Below, piece by piece: positions 52,509 to 61,901 of a DNA stretch of 64,000 bases. The notes under the pieces were generated by a model. That model was not told the origin of the DNA. It ran no database searches and was given only the letters and a program-made list of their open reading frames with translations. Both the position numbers and the translations under genes were made by a program. Source of the stretch: Streptomyces sp. TRM70350 (GTDB lineage Bacteria > Actinomycetota > Actinomycetes > Streptomycetales > Streptomycetaceae); assembly GCF_019219825.1 (NCBI RefSeq), contig NZ_JAHUXH010000005.1, positions 310,001-374,000 on the forward strand, in the 5' to 3' direction. Each line of letters begins with the position of its first letter. Positions within the stretch are counted from its first letter, which is position 1.

Positions 52509-52954
52509 CCTGCAGTCCGACCGCTAGTCGGTGACTCCCTGCCAACCTGATGATGCGGTTGGGGAGTTGGCGGATACAGGCGCTACGGAAGGTGAAGCTC
52601 CTGGCGTCAACGGAGTGTTGACCAAAATCACGCCGACGCCAGGGGCTTCGAGTGCTTGTGCACCGGGCCGGGGCAGGGTGCTGAACGCGACGGCCCGGCA
52701 GCGGCTCGTCGAGGTCGCGGGCGGAGAGCAGGGCGTCGCCGCGTACTGCGCCGCGCAGTTGGCGCAGACCGCAGGAGACAAGCAGGCAAGGCCGAGACGC
52801 CGACCAGCCCGAGAGGCAGTAACCGCCTCCACATGGCTGTATGTCCCGCCTGCGCGGTTCAGGTGTAACACGTCAGATCCGTGGTGCGCCGTAGGGAGCG
52901 ACCCGAGCACGAGGGTCGAGGGACCCGCCCCCTGTGGAGGGGGTGTCGGCCTGA
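52509..52954. other. Gene remnants, unidentified
   Basis: About 450 bp. A plus frame near 52680-52790 (LNATARQRLVEVAGGEQGVA, AYCAAQLAQTAGDKQ) has coding bias and could be an HNH-type endonuclease piece; too short to name. Confidence 0.3.
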
Positions 52955-53761
52955 CAGGGCATCTGCAACAGCTGACCTTGTGGAACAACGGCATCGTCCG
53001 CCGCCCGGTCGACCGGGGCCGCCGGGTCATCCGCTACGACCACCGCGACACCGGACGCTCCTCCACCGTCGACTTCGCCGCCCACCCCCGCACCGTCGCC
53101 GACATGGCCTCCGACGCGCTCGCCGTCCTGGACGCGTTCGGGGCCGGACAGGCTCACCTGGTGGGCGCGTCCCTCGGCGGCGTCATCGCCCAGCGGCTGG
53201 CTGTCACACACCCACACGGGTACTGACCCTGACGAGCCTGTCGTCCCAGCCCCTCGGCACGGAAACGGCGGCGGCCGTGCAGCGTGTCCTGGAAGGGGCG
53301 CCTCCGCTCCCCGGCGAACTGCCTCCACCCAAACCCGAACTGCTGGCCGCCCTCGCCTCGGCTTTCCCCGAGCCGGAGGCGGGCCTGGAGGCGTACCTCA
53401 CCGCCCGGCTGCCGCTGTGGCGGGTCCTGCACGGCCCGCTGCTGCCGTTCCACGAGGACGAGTACCGCGCCATGGAGCAGCGGGTGTACAAGCGGGCGCG
53501 CGATCTGCGGGCCGCCCTCAACCACACGTTCGCCGGAGCCACCGGCCCGGGCTGCACAGCGGACCTGGCCTCCGTCACCGCGCCGACTCTGGTCCTGCAC
53601 GGCACCGAGGACCCGATGTTTCCGCCCGCGCACGCCGAAGCCACCGCGCCGCCGTCCCCGGCGCCCGCCTGGTCATGATCGAGGGCATGGGCCACACCCT
53701 GCCCACGGCACTGGACGGCCGCCTGGCCGACGAGATCCTGCACCACACGGGGCGCGCATAG
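52955..53761 (+). pseudogene. Alpha/beta hydrolase (RdmC-like) with two frameshifts and lost N-terminus
   Basis: The pieces LTLWNNGIVRRPVDRGRRVI, GAGQAHLVGASLGGVIAQRL (nucleophile elbow GASLG), then in a second frame VLTLTSLSSQPLGTETAAAV through PTLVLHGTEDPMFPPAHAEA, then in a third frame ARLVMIEGMGHTLPTALDG, form one hydrolase. Shifts are near 53218 (apparently one base lost) and 53645. The oxyanion-hole HG region before the first piece is missing. It resembles methyl-ester hydrolases such as RdmC. Confidence 0.7.
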
Positions 53762-53849
53762 GACGCCGGACGCACGCCGGCCGGCTCGGGACGTTCCCGG
53801 GTCCGCCGCTTCGCGGCCGAACAGGGGGCGTGATCAGCGCGGGGCACCG

Positions 53850-54046
53850 CGCGTGCACACGTCCGCCCGTCCGCGTCGGGCAGGCCGACGTCGAGTACGG
53901 CCGCGGCGAGCTCGGCGGTGGCCAGGCGCAGGCCGGTGGACACCGTCCGGCGCGGGCACGGGGTCGAACTCCTCGTCGCGCAGTCCGCGCAGCAGTACGT
54001 CACGCAGGGCGTGATCGTCCTCGACGATCAGGATCTTGGAGCGCAT
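53850..54046 (-). pseudogene. Response-regulator receiver fragment
   Basis: ATG 54046 starts MRSKILIVEDDHALRDVLLR, GLRDEEFDPVPAPDG, an OmpR-type receiver with its acidic pair; the match continues in another frame as TGLRLATAELAAAVLDVGLP then DADGR, with the phosphoacceptor Asp in LDVG. Everything after is missing. It overlaps the end of the PAP2 gene. Confidence 0.6.
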
Positions 54047-54776
54047 GGCCCGCCACCTCCTCCGTCGTGTTCCTCGTACCGGTTGCTGTCGTGGGTCTGG
54101 TACCGATTCCTGCCGTGTCGCGCGGACCGGCGATGACCTGCTGGGGCGCCCACCTGGCCACGGCGCCGAGGCACAGCCCCAGCCAGCCGACGCCGAACAA
54201 CCAGCCGGCGAGGACGTCGGTGAACCAGTGCACCCCGAGGTAGAGGCGGGTCAGTCCGACCAGCGCCCCCCAGCAGCCGATGACGACGGCGAGCGGGGTT
54301 CGGCCGCGCGGGGCGCGCACGGACACCGCGATGACGAGCAGCCCGGCCGTGACCGTGGCGGTGGTGGCGTGGCCGGAGGGGAACGACCACCCCGAGGCGT
54401 GCGTCGCCCAGTCCGCGTGCGGCGGGCGGGCCCGGGCGATCAGCTGCATCACGCCGTATCGGGCGGCCTGTCCGGCCCCGAGGCAGGTGACGCAGAGGGC
54501 GACGGCGATCAGGCGGCTCCGTAAGGTGCGTGCGGCGACGACGCCCGTCAGGACGGCCAGCACGTAGGGGATCACACCGGTACCGGTGGCGGTGAGGCCA
54601 CGGGCCAGCGCCACCGCGACGGCCGGGCGGTGCGTCAAGGGCCAGGAATGGAGGTCCTCGTCGGTGAACGGTACGGCGCCGTCGCCGCCGACCACGACCA
54701 GGGCCAGGACGCCGAACGCGGTCAGGGCGCCCAGCCCGGTGCAGCCGGCCAGGTCGGCGACCTTCCCGCGGTTCAC
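54000..54776 (-). CDS. PAP2-family phosphatase 1
   Basis: A 258-residue membrane phosphatase. The three phosphatase motifs are RARPPHADW, SFPSGHATTATV and TRLYLGVHWFTDV, with about six membrane helices. ATG 54776 overlaps the stop of the second PAP2 gene. The last 40 residues are hydrophilic and run into the response-regulator start. Acts on lipid pyrophosphates (undecaprenyl-PP or phosphatidate type). Confidence 0.88.
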   Translation of the reverse strand: MNRGKVADLAGCTGLGALTAFGVLALVVVGGDGAVPFTDEDLHSWPLTHRPAVAVALARGLTATGTGVIPYVLAVLTGVVAARTLRSRLIAVALCVTCLGAGQAARYGVMQLIARARPPHADWATHASGWSFPSGHATTATVTAGLLVIAVSVRAPRGRTPLAVVIGCWGALVGLTRLYLGVHWFTDVLAGWLFGVGWLGLCLGAVARWAPQQVIAGPRDTAGIGTRPTTATGTRNTTEEVAGHALQDPDRRGRSRPA

Positions 54777-55399
54777 GGCGCCACCACCAGCGGTCGCAGC
54801 CGCGTCGCCGTAAGCCGCCGCGCCAGTGCGTCGGGCCGGCGGCGCACCGCCGACATCATCAGCAGCGCGACGAGAGCTCCGACCGCGACGCCGGCCACGA
54901 CGTCGTGGGGGTAGTGCGCGCCGACCCAGACCCGGGATGCGGCCATCGCGAAGGCGGCCACCGCCGCGACCGCACAGAGACGCTGGGAGACGAACAGGAG
55001 CGCGACGGCGGCCGCGCCGGCGATGGCCGCGTGGTTGCTGGGGAACGACCAGTCACCCGGCGCCGGACACGCCTCCAGTGTCGTCACGCGCAGGCTCTGA
55101 CAGGGACGGTCCTCGCGGACCACCAGCTTCAGCGCGTCGTTCACCGCGTACGCCACGACGACGGTCACCGGCACGGCCAGCGCGACCACTGCCGTACGGG
55201 CGGCGCCGACCTGCCGCGCCCGCCACCAGCCGACGGCCATGAGCACGGCGAACACCGCCAGTCCGTACGTCGACCAGGCGGACACCAGGCCGTCCAGCCA
55301 CGCGGGGGAACGGTGGGCCAGGCCGACGACGTGGAGGTAGGCGGAGCCGTCGAGCGCGGCACCGTCGAGCCCGTGAGCAAGCGTCATCCCCGGCCTCAT
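54773..55399 (-). CDS. PAP2-family phosphatase 2
   Basis: A 208-residue PAP2 enzyme: KLVVREDRPCQSL, DWSFPSNHAAIAGAA and SRVWVGAHYPHDVVAG. ATG 55399 overlaps the DedA stop (ATGA). Longer in-frame extension lies inside DedA and is a shadow. The tandem with a second PAP2 and DedA suggests a lipid-carrier recycling unit. Confidence 0.88.
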   Translation of the reverse strand: MRPGMTLAHGLDGAALDGSAYLHVVGLAHRSPAWLDGLVSAWSTYGLAVFAVLMAVGWWRARQVGAARTAVVALAVPVTVVVAYAVNDALKLVVREDRPCQSLRVTTLEACPAPGDWSFPSNHAAIAGAAAVALLFVSQRLCAVAAVAAFAMAASRVWVGAHYPHDVVAGVAVGALVALLMMSAVRRRPDALARRLTATRLRPLVVAP

Positions 55400-56085
55400 G
55401 CCTGAGCTCCCTTCTGCCCGGTGGCCGCCCGGCGGGAGCAGTACAGCTCGGCGCCGAGGGGGGCCAGCGACAGGGCGACGACCACCGCGACCATCGGGAG
55501 CAGGTAGCGGTCGATGTTCGGGACGGACGAGCCGAGGGCGTATCCGGCGAGGACGAGGCCCAGGCTCCAGACGAGACCGCCGACCGCCTGCCACACGGTG
55601 AACGTCCGTATCGGCACCCGCAGCGCGCCCGCCAGGGGATTGAGCACCGTACGCACCACCGGCACGAAGCGGGCCGGCACGATCGCCTTGGCGTGCCCGT
55701 ACCGCTCAAGTAGCTCCTCCGCACGCCGGGCTCCCTCGTGCAGGCGGGCCGGGCAGCTGCTGGCGAGCAGCGCCCCACCCGCTCTCCGCCCGATCAGGTA
55801 GCCGCACTGCGATCCGGCCAGCGCACTCGCCGCGGCGACCAGCAGCAGCGGCACCAGGGACAGGCGCACGCCGCCGGCCGTACCGGTGCACAGCAAACCG
55901 GCTGTGCACAGCAGGGAGTCACCAGGCGGGAAGAAGCCGACCAACAGCCCCGTCTCGGCGAACAGCACCACACCGACGCCCGGCACGCCGAAGGCGGCCG
56001 GCAGCGACTGGGCGCTGAGGACATTCACCGCCGGCTGCGATGCCGCGGGCACGGCCATGGTCGCGAGCCCTGTCAGCCCTGTCAT
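55396..56085 (-). CDS. DedA-family membrane protein
   Basis: A 229-residue SNARE-associated/DedA protein: VLFAETGLLVGFFPPGDSLL, GSQCGYLIGRRAG, GHAKAIVPARFVPVVRTVLN and PLAGALRVPIRTFTVWQAVG. The conserved E, FxPGDS and R-F-x-P-x-x-R residues are intact. DedA proteins translocate undecaprenyl phosphate or phospholipids, fitting the two PAP2 phosphatases coupled downstream. Confidence 0.9.
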   Translation of the reverse strand: MTGLTGLATMAVPAASQPAVNVLSAQSLPAAFGVPGVGVVLFAETGLLVGFFPPGDSLLCTAGLLCTGTAGGVRLSLVPLLLVAAASALAGSQCGYLIGRRAGGALLASSCPARLHEGARRAEELLERYGHAKAIVPARFVPVVRTVLNPLAGALRVPIRTFTVWQAVGGLVWSLGLVLAGYALGSSVPNIDRYLLPMVAVVVALSLAPLGAELYCSRRAATGQKGAQA

Positions 56086-56141
56086 GGGCGAGTCCTCTCA
56101 TACTGGACGGACGGAAGCACGCGGACACGACTCCCGAGTGA

Positions 56142-56176
56142 CTACAATTATGTAGACGGTCTACTGCACTGTAGAC
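56142..56176. promoter_or_regulatory. BlaI-type operator pair
   Basis: Two dyads lie in the divergent gap: CTACA-ATTA-TGTAG (56142-56155) and GTCTAC-TGCACT-GTAGAC (56159-56176). Their TACA/TGTA cores are as expected for BlaI/MecI-family repressors, whose gene starts 25 bp downstream. They probably control both directions. Confidence 0.7.
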
Positions 56177-56200
56177 GGTGAATAGGTGAGGATCGTTCCC

Positions 56201-56572
56201 ATGACCGAAAAGAAGGACGAACGCCGACCGGCGGGCGAGCTCGAGGCCAGTGTCATGGCCGCCCTGTGGACCGCCGACGGGCCGCGCACACCGGGGCAGG
56301 TGCAGGCCGACCTCGCCGTGGACCTGGCCCGCACCACGGTGACGACGATCCTGACCCGCCTGCACGACAAGGGTGTCGTGGGGCGCGAGTGGCAGGGGCG
56401 TGGCTACGCGTACTTTCCCGTCGAGGACGCCCCCGGCCTCACCGCCCGCCGCATGTACAGCGAACTCGACCGGGACACCGACCGTGAGACGGTCCTGGCC
56501 CGCTTCGTCGCCCGGCTCAGCTCGGACGACGAGCGGATCCTGCGGGAACTGCTGGAATCGGGTGAGCGATGA
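56201..56572 (+). CDS. BlaI/MecI-family repressor
   Basis: A 123-residue winged-helix protein: RPAGELEASVMAALWTADGP, RTTVTTILTRLHDKGVVGRE, GRGYAYFPVEDAPG, and a C-terminal dimerisation helix. ATG 56201 (GTGAGG upstream; GTG 56186 possible). Its stop overlaps the start of the M56 peptidase, the usual BlaI/BlaR-like pair in actinobacteria. Confidence 0.9.
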   Translation: MTEKKDERRPAGELEASVMAALWTADGPRTPGQVQADLAVDLARTTVTTILTRLHDKGVVGREWQGRGYAYFPVEDAPGLTARRMYSELDRDTDRETVLARFVARLSSDDERILRELLESGER

Positions 56573-57498
56573 CCGCCGTGCTGCTGGTCCCGCTCCTGCT
56601 GCCGTTCGCGGCCCGTCCGCTGGCCGGGCGCGCACTCGACCGCCTGGACCCCCTCGCCGCGCTGTGGGCGCTCACCCTCGCCGCGCTCGTGCTGGCCGGC
56701 GCATCCGTGTCCGCGCTCGGCGCACTCGTGCTGACCGGCCTGCTCAAGCTGCCCCTGTTCGCCGCGCTCGGCGAGCTCGTCCACCCCCTGCCCACGCCGC
56801 CGGACATCCTGACCCTGCCCGCGGCCGCGGCGGCCACCGGTGTCCTCACCGTCAGCGCCTGGACCCTGCTTCGCTCGGGCCTGCGCCAGATCCGTGCCTT
56901 CCGCACCGCCCGCGCACGGACCGACCGCAGCCCCACCGCGGGCGACCTGTGCGTGGTCGACTCGCCCCACCCGGACGCGTACGCCCTGCCGGGCCGGCCG
57001 CACCGCATCGTCGTCACGACCGCGATGCTGCGCGCCCTCGCCCCCGCCGAGCGCGAGGCCCTCTTCGCCCACGAGCGGGCCCACAACGCGGGCGGCCACC
57101 ACCTCTTCCTGCTCGCCGCGGAACTCGCGTCCCACTGCCACCCCGGCCTGCGCCGCGTCCGCGACGCCATCCGGCTCGCCGCGGAACGCGCCGCGGACGA
57201 GGCCGCTGCCGCCGCCGTCGGCGACCGGCACCTGACCGCGCGGGCCATCGCCCGCGCCGCCCTCGCGACCCACTCCTCGCCCTCCGCCCGCCCGGACTTC
57301 GCCGCAGCAGCGACCAGCGGCCCCGTCCCTCAGCGCGTCGCGGCCCTCCTCGCGCCTCCCGCACACCGCCCCCGCACCACCTCCTGGATCGCCCTGCTCC
57401 TCGCCGCCTGCACGGCGTTCTCGGCCTGTGCCGCGGTGACCGGAGTGATCACCTTCCACCACGAGGTGGAGGTGGCACAGGGCGAGGCGCCACGCTGA
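56569..57498 (+). CDS. M56-family membrane metallopeptidase
   Basis: A 309-residue protein with four membrane helices and the zinc motif in EALFAHERAHNAGGHH (HExxH) near residue 166, plus an AAERAADEAAA third-ligand helix. It lacks a BlaR penicillin-binding sensor domain. Coupled to the BlaI-like repressor, which it probably inactivates. Confidence 0.88.
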   Translation: MTAVLLVPLLLPFAARPLAGRALDRLDPLAALWALTLAALVLAGASVSALGALVLTGLLKLPLFAALGELVHPLPTPPDILTLPAAAAATGVLTVSAWTLLRSGLRQIRAFRTARARTDRSPTAGDLCVVDSPHPDAYALPGRPHRIVVTTAMLRALAPAEREALFAHERAHNAGGHHLFLLAAELASHCHPGLRRVRDAIRLAAERAADEAAAAAVGDRHLTARAIARAALATHSSPSARPDFAAAATSGPVPQRVAALLAPPAHRPRTTSWIALLLAACTAFSACAAVTGVITFHHEVEVAQGEAPR

Positions 57499-57669
57499 CC
57501 AGGCCATCACATTCAGAACTTCAGGTACCGAAGGGAAACTCCATCAGAGACCCAAAACCATGGCGAAGCGATCCGGGGCAGGGGCGGTTGACCATGCCGT
57601 CGTGCGGGCCATGACGACACAGCGCCTCCTTGACGACCTGGACGACCGGCCCGCCTTCCCCTGCGCCCG

Positions 57670-58407
57670 ATGGCGAACAAGGTGCCCGAAGCGACGGCCT
57701 GCCTCTGGATCACCAAGGTGCTGACCACCGGCATGGGAGAGACGGCGTCCGACCTCCTGGCCCGTGTCTCGGCCCGATACCGGCGGTCGCTCTCGGCGGT
57801 CTCGCCCTGGTGTCTTCACTGGCTGTCCAGTGACTGTCCGTCGCTACATCGCCTGGGCATACTGGACCGCCCTCGTCATGGTCAGCGTCTTCGGCAGGAC
57901 GGCGGCCGACGTCCTCCACGTCGGTCTCGGCGTCCCCTACACGGTCTCGGCCCCCGCGTTCCTCGCCGTCCTGGCCACCGTCTTCGTCCTGTGGTACGCG
58001 AGCGAGCGCACGCTGTCCATCCACAGCATCCACATCCGCCGGCGCGAGACTTCTACTGGGCGGCGGTCCTCGCCACGTTCGCTCTCGGCACCGCCGCGGG
58101 CGATCTCACCGCCACCGCCGGCCTCGGCTACCAGGGTTCGGTCGTCCTCTTCACGGCCGCGATCTGCGTGCCCGCTCTGGCCCTCCGCTTCAGCGGTTCG
58201 AACGCGGTGGCCGCCTTATGGTCCGCATACGTCATCACCCGCCCCCTCGGCGCCTCGCTCGCCGACTGGATGGCTGTGAACCGCTCCCGCGGCGGCCTCG
58301 CTCTGGGGCTGGAGCCGGTCACCCGGGCGTGGACACTCGCCATCCTGGGCTTCGTCGCCTACCTGGCCGCATCGCAGCGCGACAGCCGTGGTTGCGCCGC
58401 AGCCTGA
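57670..58407 (+). pseudogene. COG4705-type membrane protein with frameshifts
   Basis: ATG 57670 begins MANKVPEATACLWITKVLTT then GMGETASDLLA; after a shift near 57800 a second frame gives YIAWAYWTALVMVSVFGRTA and APAFLAVLATVFVLWYASER; near 58045 it returns to the first frame with FYWAAVLATFALGTAAGDLT to the end. All six-to-eight helices are recoverable, so it is a recently frameshifted gene or contains base errors. A piece between the first and second segments also seems lost. Confidence 0.65.
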
Positions 58408-58815
58408 CCGGGTGCGCTGTGATGGGGAGGACCGTCGGCACGTCGGCGGAGGGCACACCGATCGTCCTGCCGCCCTCGACGAGGCCGACTGAACGGTGAA
58501 CGGCTGTGCGGCCGGCCGATCGCGGCATGCTGTCGCAAAGCGCGCCCGGATTCCGGCAGTGACTGAGCGCAGCAGCATCGCCGCCATTGCGGCGCCGAGC
58601 CCCGTAAGCGTTGCCGGCGATAGAAGGGCTGCTCGCATGCGGATGGCCTCGCCATCATTCGGCGGTGCAGCAGGGATCGGTAAGGCGCCGGGCCGCGTGC
58701 ACGGCCCGCGAAGGGTGCGCGCCGGCCCGGCTTGGCTCGGCCAACAATCGACCCGGCTCGCGGACTTCCCCTCTGTGGCGGTGCGCCGTCCTCCCCGAGT
58801 TCGCCTTCTGGCCGC
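58408..58815. other. Non-coding region
   Basis: About 400 bp between convergent genes; GC-rich short hairpins but no gene I can support. Confidence 0.35.
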
Positions 58816-60186
58816 TCAACCGGGGCGGACGTTCTTGTTGTGATGGAAGGCGTTGTCGGGGTCGTACTTGGCCTTGACCTCGGCAAGTCGCCGGTAGACG
58901 CGATCGCCGTAGGCCTCTCGGACGCGGCTGGTGTCGTCGTCGGAGTCAAGGAAGTTGACGTAGACGCTGGCAGCGCAGTGGGGTTGGAGAGCTTGGAGGA
59001 ACCCCTGTGCCCAAGCGGTCTCGGCAGCGGCATGCTCGCCGGACTCGTCAGGGAGCCACACGGCGTCGATGTTGATGTTGTGGGCCACGTCGCGACCGGC
59101 GTAGGCGGTGGTGTCGTGGGGGACCCGGGCGACGGCGCCACCCATGTGGAACATCACCGAGTACGACCGGGGCGAGCCAGCCGTGTATGCGTGATCGGCG
59201 ATGACGGCGATGGCGTCGTCGGACAGGCCGGGGAGGTCCGTGGCCTTCCAGTAGTAGTGCCACCCGTGGGGGACGGTGTCGTCGGTGCTGCACTGGTGGG
59301 CGACGTAGGGCTTCGGTGCGAGCAGGTCCACGAGCGGCGTCTTGAACCGTCGGAGGGCCCGCACGGCACGCTCGTCGTTCTCGACGGCGCCGACGTAGCA
59401 GCAGGCGACGGCGATGGCCGGCCGCCAGTGCAGGTCCTCGGGGATGACCGGCAGTGGGGGGACGGTGCCGAGCCTGACGACGGTGCCGAGCTCGTCGGGT
59501 GCTTCGGCGGCGAAGTCCCGGTAGAAGCGCAGTACGTCGGTGGTGTCGTCGGCCGCCCAGAAGACGGGTCCGGCCATGACGGTCGGGCCGACGGGATGCA
59601 GCGCGAACCGGAACATGGTGACGACGCCGAAGTTGCCGCCGCCGCCTCGCAGCGCCCAGAACAGATCGGGGTGGTCGTCGGCGGACGCCCGGAGGATGCT
59701 GCCGTCGGCGGTGACCACCTCGGCGGCCAGCAGGTTGTCGACAGTGAGCCCGTGTGTGCGCATGAGAAAGCCGATGCCGCCGCCGAGGGTGAGCCCGGCG
59801 ACGCCGGTGTGGCCCACGATGCCGCCGGTGGTGGCCAGACCGTGGGCCTGCGTCTCGTGGTCTACGTCGCCCCACAGTGCACCACCCTGCACCCGGGCCG
59901 TGCGGTCGGCGGGGTCGACCCACACGGCCCGCATGGCCGAGAGGTCGATGACGATCCCGTCGTCGCACACCGCGGTGCCGGCCACGTTGTGGCCCCCGCC
60001 CCGAACGGCGATCTCCAGGTCATGGTCGCGGGCGAAACGCACGGCCGCGGCGACGTCGGCGGTCCCGCTGCATCGGGCGATCAGTCGGGGGCGCCGGTCG
60101 ACGGCGCCGTTCCACACCGCTCGGGCGGTGTCGTAGTCGGCGTGGTCAGCGGTGACCAGCCGGCCCCGGAACCCGTCGATCTCCAT
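58816..60186 (-). CDS. BBE-type FAD-linked oxidase
   Basis: A 456-residue berberine-bridge-enzyme-like oxidase. The FAD-binding domain shows VRGGGHNVAGTAVCDDGIVI (the His for 8-alpha FAD linkage), GGIVGHTGVAGLTLGGGIGF, where the second covalent attachment (Cys) is replaced by His, and LFWALRGGGGNFGVVT. The BBE tail YGDRVYRRLAEVKAKYDPDN is complete. ATG 60186 lies eight bases after AGGAGG; a GTG three codons earlier overlaps that site and is unlikely. Oxidises alcohols, sugars or aromatic natural products. Divergent from an HxlR regulator. Confidence 0.92.
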   Translation of the reverse strand: MEIDGFRGRLVTADHADYDTARAVWNGAVDRRPRLIARCSGTADVAAAVRFARDHDLEIAVRGGGHNVAGTAVCDDGIVIDLSAMRAVWVDPADRTARVQGGALWGDVDHETQAHGLATTGGIVGHTGVAGLTLGGGIGFLMRTHGLTVDNLLAAEVVTADGSILRASADDHPDLFWALRGGGGNFGVVTMFRFALHPVGPTVMAGPVFWAADDTTDVLRFYRDFAAEAPDELGTVVRLGTVPPLPVIPEDLHWRPAIAVACCYVGAVENDERAVRALRRFKTPLVDLLAPKPYVAHQCSTDDTVPHGWHYYWKATDLPGLSDDAIAVIADHAYTAGSPRSYSVMFHMGGAVARVPHDTTAYAGRDVAHNINIDAVWLPDESGEHAAAETAWAQGFLQALQPHCAASVYVNFLDSDDDTSRVREAYGDRVYRRLAEVKAKYDPDNAFHHNKNVRPG

Positions 60187-60251
60187 GACGATCACCTCCT
60201 TGCCGTCCTCCCCTCCACACGGCCCATCGGACCACCGTGGACCCCGGCCGT

Positions 60252-60271
60252 AAAGTCAAAAAACTGGACTT
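60252..60271. promoter_or_regulatory. Candidate HxlR operator
   Basis: AAGTC (60253-60257) and GACTT (60267-60271) form an inverted repeat around an A-rich spacer in the divergent gap of about 120 bp, a typical HxlR-type operator position. Confidence 0.5.
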
Positions 60272-60304
60272 CACACCCGAAAGCGGGCGCGTCACACTGG
60301 CACT

Positions 60305-61003
60305 GTGCGGAGCTACGGCCAGTACTGCCCGATCGCCCGTGGCGCGGAGATCTTCGCGGAGCGCTGGACGCCGCTGATCATCCGTAACCTGTACCTGGGC
60401 TGCGGAAGCTTCAGTGAGATCCTGGAGGGCGCCCCCGGGCTCTCCCGCACCCTGCTCTCGCAGCGGCTGAAGCAGCTCGAACGGCTCGGCATCGTAAGGT
60501 CGGCACCCAAGCCCGACGGGCGCGGAAGCCACTACGAGCTCACACTCGCGGGTCACGACCTGTTCAAGGTCTGCGTGTCGCTCGGCGAGTGGGGTGCGGC
60601 CTGGCTCGAGATCGCCCCCAAGCACCTCGATCCCTTTGCTGCGCTGTGGTCGATGTGCAACATGATCCGCCGAGACCGGCTCCCGGATCGGCGCGTCGTC
60701 ATCCGCTTCGACTTCACCGGCCGCCCGCGCCCCGAGCGGTACTGGCTGCTGATCGAACACGGAGACACCGAGATCTGCAAGACGTACCCCGGCCTCGACG
60801 TGGACCTCTACATCACGGCGGAAGCCGAAGCCTTCGTCAAATGGCACGCCGGCCACCAAACCTGGGCGGAAGCCGTCCGCGACCGCCGCATCCAACTCCA
60901 CGGCCCGTCGTGGCTCGTACGAGCCTTCCCCACCTGGAACGCCCGGAGCGCCTTCGCCCACATCAAGCCGGTCTCCCGGATCGCGTCGAGCTCGGCAGCC
61001 TGA
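60305..61003 (+). CDS. HxlR-family regulator with C-terminal sterol-carrier-like domain
   Basis: A 232-residue protein: CPIARGAEIFAERWTPLIIR (conserved first Cys and W), GAPGLSRTLLSQRLKQLERL and GSHYELTLAGHDL form the winged helix; residues about 130-215 (FDFTGRPRPERYWLLIEHGD, VDLYITAEAEAFVKWHAGHQ) look like an SCP2-type ligand domain. GTG 60305 start. Likely regulates the divergent FAD oxidase. Confidence 0.88.
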   Translation: MRSYGQYCPIARGAEIFAERWTPLIIRNLYLGCGSFSEILEGAPGLSRTLLSQRLKQLERLGIVRSAPKPDGRGSHYELTLAGHDLFKVCVSLGEWGAAWLEIAPKHLDPFAALWSMCNMIRRDRLPDRRVVIRFDFTGRPRPERYWLLIEHGDTEICKTYPGLDVDLYITAEAEAFVKWHAGHQTWAEAVRDRRIQLHGPSWLVRAFPTWNARSAFAHIKPVSRIASSSAA

Positions 61004-61450
61004 CATCTTCGACGCACCCTCCCGATGCGGTGCCGCACGCAGCCTGGATCGCGACGGCCGCATCCACCACCGCCGTGGTGCCACCGAAGCCGGCATCGGC
61101 GGAGTCGGCGGCCGGGGCGTCGGTCGTCTCCGGCCTGTCACGGCCTTGGGCACATCGCGGAACCATGCGCGGCAGCCTCAGGATGTCTTCGGCACAGTCC
61201 GCAGCCCGGGTCGCGCCCCGTCTCTATGTCCCGCACCGTTGCCAGGCGACGGCGGCGATCGCCTGCGGGCTCCTCACGCCCACCTGCCACGTGCTGTGTG
61301 AGCGTCAAGCCGCCAGGACACCAGGTGCCGACGCAGACGAAGGCCCCGGCCATCATGGAGCATCACCACCCCGCGGGACCCATACGCGCAGCTTGGCGAG
61401 TACGGCAGCGGCACCATCCGGGTGGGAGGTCCGGGCGGTCCTTGAGGATG
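61004..61450. other. Non-coding region
   Basis: About 450 bp between the HxlR gene and the toxin remnant. I see no gene in it. Confidence 0.35.
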
Positions 61451-61583
61451 TTACGGAATGATCTCGTCGAGGATCTTATCGGTCCGCTTGGCCGGGTCAC
61501 CGCCGCTGTGCGCGACTCGGATGAGGACGTCGCACAGGGTGCTTGGGGTAGAGGACGCCGTCGCAGGTGGCGGCGAAGGCCAT
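61451..61583 (-). pseudogene. PIN-domain toxin remnant
   Basis: ATG 61583 sits in TAGATG with the antitoxin stop and reads MAFAATCDGVLYPKHP; after a frameshift near 61545 the frame STLCDVLIRVAHSGGDPAKR, TDKILDEIIP ends at TAA 61451. The pattern ..D..VLYPSTLRDLLIR.. is that of PIN toxins; the remaining two thirds are gone. Confidence 0.6.
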
Positions 61584-61901
61584 CTACTGGATCATTCTCA
61601 TCCCCTGGCCGAGCTGCGCGAACTCGTCGGCGGCTTCGCGGCGACGCTGGTCGTCCTTGCCCGTGTACTCCGAGAGTGATGACGCAGTGATCCGCCGGTG
61701 TGTACCGACGGTGCGGTAGTCGATGTCTCCGGCCTCGAGTAGCACGATCAGGACCGGCCGCGACAGCATGTCTGCTGCCGGCGAGCAGTCCCTCGGCCTC
61801 GCGGGGCAGGGCGAGGGGCTCGCGGCTGGCACGAGGTCGACGGCCCCGGAACTTCGCGGGAGTTGTCCCGCGCCTGCTCCCGGCGGTGGTGTGCTGCCCA
61901 T
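61584..61901 (-). CDS. HTH-type antitoxin (excisionase-like), possibly damaged
   Basis: A 105-residue protein: MGSTPPPGAGAGQLPRSSGA, a poorly matching Pro/Cys stretch that looks frameshift-compensated, then MLSRPVLIVLLEAGDIDYRT, VGTHRRITASSLSEYTGKDD and REAADEFAQLGQGM. The helix-turn-helix with GTHRRI is that of MerR/excisionase-like antitoxins paired with PIN toxins; the toxin start follows immediately. The HTH's first helix may be altered. Confidence 0.6.
   Translation of the reverse strand: MGSTPPPGAGAGQLPRSSGAVDLVPAASPSPCPARPRDCSPAADMLSRPVLIVLLEAGDIDYRTVGTHRRITASSLSEYTGKDDQRRREAADEFAQLGQGMRMIQ
61824..61899. repeat. 76-bp inverted copy of 51710-51785
   Basis: Reverse-complement identity at 75 of 76 positions with 51710-51785, covering the 5' end of the antitoxin gene. 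The two copies are 10 kb apart and could recombine to invert the segment between them. Confidence 0.9.
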
